Assembly (NCBI GenBank): GCA_964579735.1
Contig: CAZOHH010000064.1
Span: 1-13,598 of the forward strand
Reading direction: 5' to 3'
DNA length: 13,598 nucleotides
From: CAILLO01 sp964579735
GTDB taxonomy: Bacteria > Bacillota > Clostridia > Saccharofermentanales > UBA5734
The stretch's first letter is position 1. Every line of letters starts with the position of its first letter. Under the pieces are notes generated by a model. The model had not been told where the DNA came from. It ran no database searches and was given only the letters and a program-made list of their open reading frames with translations. This document shows positions 7,543-13,598 of this stretch, one piece after another. Made by a program: the position numbers and the translations under genes.

Positions 7543-7571
7543 TTTACGCAGTTTGAACATCGGTACACAAT
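7543..7571 (+). promoter_or_regulatory. Weak candidate promoter for the small membrane protein gene
   Basis: TTTACG (7543-7548) and CACAAT (7566-7571) are spaced by 17 bases on the plus strand, placing a start about 20 nt before ATG 7598. Both boxes deviate from consensus. The opposite strand carries the flavodiiron promoter in the same 112-nt divergent interval. Confidence 0.3.
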
Positions 7572-7584
7572 CGGGTCATCGCCT

Positions 7585-7595
7585 ATGGAGGTACA
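7585..7595. repeat. Right arm of the 11-bp inverted repeat; contains the SD of the small gene
   Basis: ATGGAGGTACA is the exact reverse complement of 7506-7516. It includes the GGAGGT ribosome site (7587-7592) that lies 5 nt before ATG 7598, so binding of a protein here would also affect translation start. Confidence 0.5.
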
Positions 7596-7597
7596 TC

Positions 7598-7986
7598 ATG
7601 ATTCTGAAACCCAAAAGCCTCGCCTTGACTCGTGCCGCGCTGCTGTTGGTTGCAGCACTTGTCCTTTCTCTCTCAATCTCGGGTGGATCGATCTTCGCAG
7701 AGGATGATGAGGACGACGACGACGAGGACGTCACCGGAGCGGCCACAGCCGTTTCACCTACTGAAANNNNNNNNNNNNNNNNNNNNNNNNNNNNNNNNNN
7801 NNNNNNNNNNNNNNNNNNNNNNNNNNNNNNNNNNNNNNNNNNNNNNNNNNNNNNNNNNNNNNNNNNCCGGCTGCATCCTCGGGTGCGGGTTGGCCTGCCG
7901 CCAACTGGGCGATTGTCGGGGTCTACGGCCTGATACTCGCCTCCTCGGTGCCGCTGCTGTTCCGAGTCAAGAACAAGGGCTTCTAG
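7598..7986 (+). CDS. Small exported or membrane-anchored protein of unknown function, interrupted by an assembly gap
   Basis: I do not recognise this family. ATG 7598 has GGAGGT 5 nt upstream. The first 56 residues have a basic N-terminus, a hydrophobic stretch of about 20 residues and a likely signal-peptidase site at GGSIFA|ED, followed by an acidic run (residues 35-44, only D and E) and a Thr/Ala/Ser/Pro-type segment that enters the 100-N gap. After the gap, the frame starting at 7867 reads PAASSGAGW, then a hydrophobic segment (WAIVGVYGLILASSVPLLF) and RVKNKGF before TAG 7984-7986. This looks like a C-terminal membrane anchor with a positive cytoplasmic tail. The two halves lie in different frames across exactly 100 N, so the gap must be 3n+2 bases if they are one gene. 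The gene is divergent from the flavodiiron gene and 94 nt before the DUF1848 gene. That the halves belong together is inference. Confidence 0.55.
7767..7866. other. 100-N scaffold gap
   Basis: Exactly 100 N, a common placeholder for a gap of unknown size. It falls inside the low-complexity part of the small membrane protein gene, where repeats may have broken the assembly. The real length is therefore unknown. Confidence 0.98.
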
Positions 7987-8067
7987 AGAGCTTCAAGAGA
8001 CGATGACCCAGCTTCATGAATCGTAAGGTGGCGGCGTGAAGGGCACTTTTCACTAGGAAGAGCATGA

Positions 8068-8074
8068 GGGAGGT
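8068..8074 (+). promoter_or_regulatory. Shine-Dalgarno site that fixes the GTG start of the DUF1848 gene
   Basis: GGGAGGT lies 6 nt before GTG 8081. The nearby ATG 8064 opens a frame of only six codons and lacks this spacing, so the GTG is the start. Confidence 0.75.
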
Positions 8075-8080
8075 ATTCCC

Positions 8081-8974
8081 GTGATCGTCAGCGCGAGCCG
8101 CCGGACGGATATTCCGGCACTCTATTCCGACTGGTTCTTCCGCCGGTTGGAAGAAGGACTCGTTCTGGTTCCAAACCCCATGAACCCCATGCAGGTCAGT
8201 CGCGTCCCATTGACTCCCGATGCGGTGGATGCCTTCGTATTCTGGTCGAAGAATCCGGAGCCGATGATGTCCCGTCTCGAGCGGCTCGAGGATTATCCAT
8301 TCTACTTCCAGTTCACGCTGACCCCCTACGGCACCGATCTGGAGACCGACCTTCCCGATAAGGACCGCCTCGCGGATACTTTCCAGCGGCTTTCGGAGAA
8401 GCTGGGACCGCACCGCGTCGTATGGCGCTATGACCCCGTGCTCCTTTCGGAACGCTATACGCCCGACTTCCATGTGGCTGCGTTCGATCGCCTTGCCTCC
8501 CGTCTCGCGGGATTCACGGAACGATGCGTCATCAGCTTCGTGGACCGTTATCCGAAGAACGGACGGGCCATGGATGCGCACGGAATCTCGGGAGTCGGCG
8601 ACAAGGCGGTCCTTCGCCTGGCGGATGCCTTCTCTGCTGCCGGCAGACGGTACGGGATAGCCCTCTCCACCTGTTCCGAGCAGGTGGACCTTTCCGCTTT
8701 CGGGATCGGACATGCGCGGTGCGTGGACCCCGAACTTATCGAGAGGATCGGCGGAAGACCTGCAGGAGCCACGAAGGACGCGAACCAGCGGGCGGCATGC
8801 GGATGCTGTGCCAGCGTGGACATAGGGGTGTATCATACGTGCACTCACGGCTGCACCTATTGCTACGCGAACACCAGTCGAGAGCGCGCACTGCGCAATC
8901 GCGCGGGGCATGACCCGGATGCGCTCATGCTCGTCGGCCGACCGGCCGGGGATGCGCGGATCACCGACCGATAG
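8081..8974 (+). CDS. DUF1848 family protein with C-terminal cysteine cluster
   Basis: This 297-residue protein of unknown function shows DUF1848 hallmarks: the N-terminal ISASRRTDIPA-like start (here IVSASRRTDIPALYSDWF), NPMNPMQVSRVPL (32-44), FWSKNP (54-59), FYFQFTLTPYG (74-84), VVWRYDPV (113-120) and CVISFVDRYPKN (149-160). Near the C-terminus it has C240, C242 and C243, then DIGVYHTCTHGCTYCYAN (247-264) with C254, C258 and C261. The last three form CX3CX2C, the spacing used by radical-SAM enzymes for a [4Fe-4S] cluster, though those have it near the N-terminus of the barrel. A bound iron-sulfur cluster is inferred, not shown. The GTG start is fixed by GGGAGGT at 8068-8074. The gene lies between the gapped membrane protein and sbcD; a 9-bp hairpin follows 36 nt after its stop. 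No known reaction can be assigned. Confidence 0.88.
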   Translation: MIVSASRRTDIPALYSDWFFRRLEEGLVLVPNPMNPMQVSRVPLTPDAVDAFVFWSKNPEPMMSRLERLEDYPFYFQFTLTPYGTDLETDLPDKDRLADTFQRLSEKLGPHRVVWRYDPVLLSERYTPDFHVAAFDRLASRLAGFTERCVISFVDRYPKNGRAMDAHGISGVGDKAVLRLADAFSAAGRRYGIALSTCSEQVDLSAFGIGHARCVDPELIERIGGRPAGATKDANQRAACGCCASVDIGVYHTCTHGCTYCYANTSRERALRNRAGHDPDALMLVGRPAGDARITDR

Positions 8975-9010
8975 AGAGAACCGAAAAGGCCGTCGAATAC
9001 CCTTCGGAGA

Positions 9011-9034
9011 AACCCTTGCATGAACAAGGGTTTG
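9011..9034 (+). terminator. Perfect 9-bp hairpin between the DUF1848 gene and sbcD (weak terminator candidate)
   Basis: AAACCCTTG and CAAGGGTTT form a perfect 9-bp stem with the 6-base loop CATGAA, 36 nt after the DUF1848 stop. It is followed by GCATTT rather than a true U-run, so termination may be weak. Alternatively it is an operator for the sbcD promoter that begins 13 nt downstream. Confidence 0.45.
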
Positions 9035-9046
9035 CATTTCGCATGT

Positions 9047-9055
9047 GGTAGAATT
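9047..9055 (+). promoter_or_regulatory. Extended -10 promoter of the sbcDC operon
   Basis: TGGTAGAAT is an extended -10 (TGn plus TAGAAT) followed by a T-run. No well-placed -35 is seen; a TTGCAT at 9033-9038 is only 11 nt away, which is too close. It lies about 55 nt upstream of the sbcD start in the most AT-rich stretch of the interval. Confidence 0.45.
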
Positions 9056-9110
9056 TTTTCATCGCGACACTCCTGTTTCCGTCGGAAATCGTTGAATTCG
9101 GGAGGCCCCC

Positions 9111-10352
9111 ATGAAGATTCTCCACACCTCCGACTGGCACCTCGGCAGTTCCCTTTATGACCGGAAGCGCTACGAAGAGCACGCCGCGTTCCTCGACTGG
9201 CTGGTCGGGGAGCTCGACGCGCATTCGATCGATGCGCTCCTTGTCGCAGGGGATGTCTTCGACAACACGTCTCCGAGCAACCGTGCCCAGGAACTCTACT
9301 ACGACTTCCTTTTCCGCGTGTCGAGGACATGCTGCCGCCACGTCGTCGTCGTGGGCGGGAACCACGATTCGCCATCGTTCCTCGATGCACCCAAGGCGCT
9401 GCTCAAGGTCCTGAGCGTGCACGTGGTGGGCGAGTGTCGGCCGGTCCGGTCGGAGGAGGTCGTGGCGCTGCTGGACCACGACAAGCGGCTGGAGGCGGTG
9501 GTGTGCGCCGTACCTTATCTGCGTGACCGGGACCTGCGCACCGTCGAGGCGGGGGAGACCCAGGAGGACCGGAGCCGCAAGCTCATCGAGGGCCTGAAGG
9601 CGCATTACGCCGAGGTGTGCCGAATCGGTGAGGACCGGCGGAAGGATGAGGATGTCCCGCTGATCGCCATGGGCCATCTCTATACCGCAGGGGGACGGAC
9701 GGTCGACGGCGACGGCGTGCGCGAGCTCTACATCGGTTCGCTGGCGCAGGTGGGCGCGGACGCGTTCCCCGACGGTTTCGACTACCTGGCGCTGGGACAC
9801 CTGCATGTACCGCAGGTCGTGGGCCGGTCGGAGAAGATGCGCTATTCGGGTTCGCCGATTCCCTGCGGCTACGGAGAGGCGAAACAGACGAAGATCGTCA
9901 TTCTGGTGGAGTTCACAGGACGGACGGCGAGGGTCCGGGAGGTCGCGGTGCCATGCTTCCAGCCGTTGGAGCGGATATCCGGAGGGATGGACAGGATTCT
10001 GGGTCGGATCGCGGAATTGAAGCTTGCGGATAGCACGGCCTGGCTCGAGGTCGAGTACACGGGCGAGGAATTCGTCGGGAACCTGCGAGAGGCGGTCGAC
10101 GAGGCGCTGGAGGGTGGGCGGATGGAGTGCCGGAAGATCCGCAACAAGCGGCTCGTGGAGATGACGTTGTCGGCGGGTGGGGAGAACGAGACGTTGGACG
10201 ACCTGAACCTGAATGACGTGTTCGACCGATGTCTCGAGAAATATAAGGTCCCGCTGGAAGACCGGCCCGGACTGGCCCTGGCCTATGCGGAAATCATCGC
10301 GTCGCTGCAAGATGCCGATGTCGGGGCGGAAAAGGGGGAGGGAAGGACATGA
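9111..10352 (+). CDS. sbcD: SbcD, nuclease subunit of the SbcCD (Mre11-Rad50-like) complex
   Basis: The 413-residue protein has the calcineurin-like phosphoesterase motifs of SbcD/Mre11 in order: TSDWHLG (D8, H10), AGDVFD (D48), GGNHDSP (N84, H85), AMGHL (H189) and LGHLHVP (H230, H232). These residues bind two Mn ions in the nuclease site. The C-terminal part (about 270-390) corresponds to the capping domain. With SbcC it cuts hairpins and protein-blocked double-strand ends, as 3'-5' exonuclease and endonuclease. ATG 9111 is preceded by GGGAGG at 9100-9105. Its TGA overlaps the SbcC start by 4 nt (ATGA 10349-10352), indicating translational coupling. Length is typical of the family. The identification is secure. 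Confidence 0.97.
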   Translation: MKILHTSDWHLGSSLYDRKRYEEHAAFLDWLVGELDAHSIDALLVAGDVFDNTSPSNRAQELYYDFLFRVSRTCCRHVVVVGGNHDSPSFLDAPKALLKVLSVHVVGECRPVRSEEVVALLDHDKRLEAVVCAVPYLRDRDLRTVEAGETQEDRSRKLIEGLKAHYAEVCRIGEDRRKDEDVPLIAMGHLYTAGGRTVDGDGVRELYIGSLAQVGADAFPDGFDYLALGHLHVPQVVGRSEKMRYSGSPIPCGYGEAKQTKIVILVEFTGRTARVREVAVPCFQPLERISGGMDRILGRIAELKLADSTAWLEVEYTGEEFVGNLREAVDEALEGGRMECRKIRNKRLVEMTLSAGGENETLDDLNLNDVFDRCLEKYKVPLEDRPGLALAYAEIIASLQDADVGAEKGEGRT

Positions 10353-13300
10353 AGATTCTCGAACTTCGCTTCAAGAACCTGAACTCGCTCTATGGCGAGT
10401 GGCTCATCGACTTCACGGCCCCGGAATACGAGAGCAATGGAATCTTCGCGATTACCGGTCCTACGGGGTCGGGCAAGTCCACGATCATGGACGCGATCTG
10501 TCTCGCACTCTATGGGACGACACCGCGGCTAGGCAGGATTACGTCGAGTGACAACGGCATCATGTCCCGCAAGACCGGCGAATGTTCTGCAGAGGTGGTG
10601 TTCGAGTCGCAAGCCGGCCGCTTCCGCTGCCGTTGGAGCCAGCATCGCGCACGGAACAAGCCCGATGGTCGACTGGCGGAGGCCGAGCACGAGCTGTCGG
10701 ATGCTTGGACGGGGCAGATCCTGGAGTCGAAGAAGCGGGACGTCGCGCGGGCCATCGAAGAGAAGACCGGCATGGACTTCGACCGCTTCACACGCTCTAT
10801 CCTGCTCGCGCAGGGCGGCTTCGCGGCCTTCCTTCAAGCGGCGCCGGACGAGCGGGCGCCTGTGCTCGAACAACTTACGGGGACGGAGGTCTACAGCGAC
10901 ATCTCGGTCGCGGTGCACGAGCGCAGACGGGCCGAGAACGACCAGCTGGGGCGGCTTCTGGCGGAGACGTCGGGCATCGCCGTGCTGACGGACGAGGAGA
11001 CCGGCGCCGCTGCGGAGGAACTGGCGCGCGTCCTTGGGGAAGAGGCGGCCGCGACGGCGCGGAGCAAGGTCGTGGGAGAGGCGGTCCAGTGGTCGGAGGG
11101 AATCCGTCGAATCCGGGAAGAACTGGCAGGGCTTTCAGGTGAGTGCGAGAAGGCGACGAAGGAGCTGGCGGCGTTCGCTCCCAGTCGGGAGCGTCTGGCG
11201 CGCGCGCTGCAGGCCGTGGACCTGGAAGGCGGATACGCCGCACTCGTCTCGCTTCGGCGGCGGCAGACGGAGGACAGAGCGGCGCTCGAGGAGAATGTTG
11301 GGAAAAGGGACGCAGCCGATGCGCAGGTCGGGGAGAAGGTCCTGATGCATGCGGAGGCCGACGCGGCGCTGCTCGAGGCGCGGAAGGTGCAGACGGAAGC
11401 GGCGCCGATGCTGAAGAACATGAGGGCGCTGGACGGTCAGCTCGCGGAGAAGGGAAAGGCGCTGTTGGTGCTGCGTACCGAACAGGAGAAGGTGGACGGG
11501 GCCACCGAGGCGAAGAAGCGGGAATGGACGGCTTCGAATGCGGAGCGGACCGCAGCCGAACAGTCGGGGGTCGCAGTCGTCGCATACCTGGCCGCCCACG
11601 CCGTCGACGAGGGCCTGGTGACGCAGTTCGCCGCCCTGGCGGAAAAGCTGGAGGGTCTGAAGACCGAGGCTGCCTCGCTTGCGGCAAAGCAGGCGGCGGA
11701 GAAGAGCGCGGTCCATGCTAAAGAGCGGCTCGCGGCGAACGAGGCGGCGTGCCGGAAGGATCTCGATGCGGCAGACCTGGCGCACACCGCCGCGGTGGCG
11801 ATGACCACGGAAAAACGTATGAAACTCGAGGTCGTGCTTGCCGGCCGGCTCCTCCGGGAATACCGTGCGGACCATGAAGCGGCGGTGCGGGAAAGCGCCT
11901 TCCGCAAGCAGATCCAGAGCCTGGAGAAGCAGCGCCTGCACCTCGAGGACGGCAAGCCGTGCCCGCTGTGCGGCGCGCTCGAGCACCCGTACGCGGCCGG
12001 GAATCAGCCGGAGGTGGATGCTGCGGAAGCCCGCCTGAAGGAGCTGAAGGATCGGATTGAACGGGCCGAGGCGCTGGAAGGTGAGATCCGGGATCTCGAG
12101 ACCTTCGAGAAAGCAGCGGCCGCGGCGGAGAAAACGGCGGAAACCGTGGCGACCCGGGCGGCATTCGAGAGCACGGTCGCGGCAGGCGAAGTCGAGAGGT
12201 TGAGGACCGAGATCGCCCAGACATTCGTGCAGTTCGAACACCGCAGCTCCGGCGTACTCGTGCAGCTCCGGCCGTTCGGTGTGGACGAGGTCTCCGCGGA
12301 GACGGCCGAATCCGTGTTGGCGGGGCTGAGGAAGCGCTTCGACGACTGGAAGGAGAACACGACGAGGAAGGCGGAAAGTGCGCTGCAGGTGCAGAAACTC
12401 GTTGCGGCGGCGGCGAGCCTCGAGGCCGTGCTGCGGACGATGCAGGGTGCGGCGGAGGAGAAACGGCTGGATGTGGCGGCCGCCGAGGTGGAGTTGGGCG
12501 AGATGCGAAGGGGACGCACCGAGTCGTACGGGGCGAAGGACCCGGAGGCGGAGGAAACTCATCTTGGAAAGGCGGTTGCCGACGCGGAAGCGGCAGAGAA
12601 GGCCGTACGCGGGGATCGCGACGCGGCGAAGGCCATTCAGGCCGAAATCCTGACGCGACTGACAACCCTGGAAGAGAGACTCCGTACACTCTCGCCTCAA
12701 CTCGAGCAGTCCGAGAGCGACTTCGCGAAGGGACTTTCCGCCGCGACGTTCGGGACCGAGACGGAGTATCTTTCGGTCCGACTGGAACCCGAACTGCGTC
12801 GGGGGCTCACACGCCGTGCGATGGAACTCGACGATGGGATGGCAGGGGTGCTTGCGCGTCAGAAGGACCGGGAATCCCAGTTGGCGCAGGAGGTCGCGAA
12901 GGACGTCACGCACGAGGAGCCGGCGATTCTGAAAGCGGAAGCCGACCAGCTCGCCGATGCGCTCCGCCGGTTCGCGGAGGCCGCGGGCGGCGTCCGGCAG
13001 CGGCTGGCCGCGAACGAGAAGGCCAAGGAGAGGCTGCGCGGGAAGCAGGAGCAGATCGAGGCCGCGCGGCGCGAGGCGAAGCGCTGGGATGGGCTGCACG
13101 CGCTGATCGGCTCGGCGGATGGGAAGAAGTACCGCAATTTCGCGCAGGGCATCACCTTCGAGATGATGGTGAACCATGCCAACCGGCAGCTGCAGAAACT
13201 GACCGATCGGTACCTGCTGAAATGCGACGATGTGCAACCACTCGAGATCGACGTCATCGACAACTACCAGGCGGGCGAAGTGCGGTCGACGAAGAACCTA

Positions 13301-13597
13301 TCGGGCGGAGAGAGTTTCATCGTCAGCCTGTCGCTTGCACTGGGCCTGTCGAAGATGGCCAGCAGAAAGGTCCGCGTCGATTCGCTGTTCCTCGACGAGG
13401 GGTTCGGCACATTGGACGAGGAGGCGCTGGAGACGGCGTTGGAGACGCTGGCGGGTCTGCATCAGGACGGCAAGCTGATCGGCATCATCTCGCATGTGCC
13501 AGCGCTGAAAGAGCGGATTGGGACGCAGATTTCAGTGGTGCGGAAATCGGGCGGAAAGAGCGTCGTGAAGGGGCCGGGGGTGTCGGAGGTCAGGTAG
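10349..13597 (+). CDS. sbcC: SbcC, ATPase subunit of the SbcCD complex
   Basis: The 1082-residue SMC-like ATPase is close to the usual length of about 1050. It shows an N-terminal Walker A, GPTGSGKS (37-44), and Q-loop LLAQGG (Q155). Two long Ala/Glu/Lys/Arg-rich coiled-coil arms flank the zinc-hook CPLC (538-541). The C-terminal lobe has the signature LSGGES (984-989), Walker B LFLDEG (1013-1018; D1016, E1017), D-loop FGTLD and switch histidine H1049 in IISHVP. Two heads dimerise on ATP and regulate SbcD, while the hooks join the arms through zinc. The gene begins within the sbcD stop (ATGA), with GGGGGAGGG upstream. TAG 13595-13597 ends one base before the window edge, so the gene is complete. 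The call is secure. Confidence 0.97.
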   Translation: MKILELRFKNLNSLYGEWLIDFTAPEYESNGIFAITGPTGSGKSTIMDAICLALYGTTPRLGRITSSDNGIMSRKTGECSAEVVFESQAGRFRCRWSQHRARNKPDGRLAEAEHELSDAWTGQILESKKRDVARAIEEKTGMDFDRFTRSILLAQGGFAAFLQAAPDERAPVLEQLTGTEVYSDISVAVHERRRAENDQLGRLLAETSGIAVLTDEETGAAAEELARVLGEEAAATARSKVVGEAVQWSEGIRRIREELAGLSGECEKATKELAAFAPSRERLARALQAVDLEGGYAALVSLRRRQTEDRAALEENVGKRDAADAQVGEKVLMHAEADAALLEARKVQTEAAPMLKNMRALDGQLAEKGKALLVLRTEQEKVDGATEAKKREWTASNAERTAAEQSGVAVVAYLAAHAVDEGLVTQFAALAEKLEGLKTEAASLAAKQAAEKSAVHAKERLAANEAACRKDLDAADLAHTAAVAMTTEKRMKLEVVLAGRLLREYRADHEAAVRESAFRKQIQSLEKQRLHLEDGKPCPLCGALEHPYAAGNQPEVDAAEARLKELKDRIERAEALEGEIRDLETFEKAAAAAEKTAETVATRAAFESTVAAGEVERLRTEIAQTFVQFEHRSSGVLVQLRPFGVDEVSAETAESVLAGLRKRFDDWKENTTRKAESALQVQKLVAAAASLEAVLRTMQGAAEEKRLDVAAAEVELGEMRRGRTESYGAKDPEAEETHLGKAVADAEAAEKAVRGDRDAAKAIQAEILTRLTTLEERLRTLSPQLEQSESDFAKGLSAATFGTETEYLSVRLEPELRRGLTRRAMELDDGMAGVLARQKDRESQLAQEVAKDVTHEEPAILKAEADQLADALRRFAEAAGGVRQRLAANEKAKERLRGKQEQIEAARREAKRWDGLHALIGSADGKKYRNFAQGITFEMMVNHANRQLQKLTDRYLLKCDDVQPLEIDVIDNYQAGEVRSTKNLSGGESFIVSLSLALGLSKMASRKVRVDSLFLDEGFGTLDEEALETALETLAGLHQDGKLIGIISHVPALKERIGTQISVVRKSGGKSVVKGPGVSEVR

Positions 13598-13598
13598 G

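Noticed and set aside
7486..7560. Longer start of the flavodiiron protein at ATG 7560
   Set aside because: It would place the start upstream of the extended -10 at 7515-7523, and the added 25 residues do not fit the usual N-terminus; ATG 7485 has a good ribosome site and family-like length and ligand numbering.
7632..8006. Frames running straight across the 100 N
   Set aside because: The N length is a placeholder, so continuity across it is meaningless; the post-gap peptides in those frames look like shadow sequence.
8003..8026. Seven-codon ATG mini-frame between the small gene and the DUF1848 gene
   Set aside because: No ribosome site and too short to distinguish from chance.
8036..8053. 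Hairpin GTGAA...TTCAC as a terminator of the small membrane protein gene
   Set aside because: Only 5 Watson-Crick pairs plus wobble pairs and no following T-run.
8961..13237. Long minus-strand open frames (8961-10310 and 11135-13237) opposite sbcD and sbcC
   Set aside because: Same GC-driven shadow effect; the plus-strand proteins are unmistakable.

Overview
The window is 13.6 kb of GC-rich, densely coding bacterial DNA. It contains a 100-N scaffold gap, so it comes from a draft or metagenome assembly. Shine-Dalgarno sites of the GGAGG type, ATG/GTG/TTG starts, short gene overlaps and bacterial repair proteins point to a bacterium. The flavodiiron and hemerythrin pair suggests an anaerobe or microaerophile that must remove oxygen or nitric oxide. 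The phylum cannot be assigned from this sequence alone.

Layout on the + strand, left part: the C-terminal end of a GH38 alpha-mannosidase (1-747); a pyrimidine-rich intergenic tract (776-835); a DEAD/DEAH helicase with a four-cysteine DUF1998-type cluster, related to MrfA/YprA (861-3605); and a UvrD/PcrA-type helicase with a C-terminal Tudor-like domain (3602-5737), coupled to the first helicase by an overlapping TTG start. On the - strand: a flavodiiron protein (6298-7485) followed by a hemerythrin-domain protein (5738-6280). This pair runs convergently into the UvrD gene with no base between the two stop codons. Divergent from the flavodiiron gene is a small exported or membrane-anchored protein gene (7598-7986), interrupted by the N gap. 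Then come a DUF1848 cysteine-cluster protein (8081-8974) and the sbcD-sbcC pair (9111-13597), which ends one base before the window does.

Two themes dominate. One is DNA repair and DNA-end processing: the MrfA-like helicase, the PcrA-like helicase and SbcCD. The other is O2/NO handling: the flavodiiron protein and the hemerythrin. I found no mobile element, CRISPR array, tRNA or rRNA, and no convincing dedicated defence system. The most unusual points are: a C-terminal extension on the MrfA-like helicase that resembles the DnaA domain I / DnaX C-terminal (KH-like) module; a CX3CX2C motif of radical-SAM type near the C-terminus of the DUF1848 protein; an 11-bp inverted repeat in the divergent promoter region; and a gapped membrane protein whose reading frame predicts the true gap length modulo 3.
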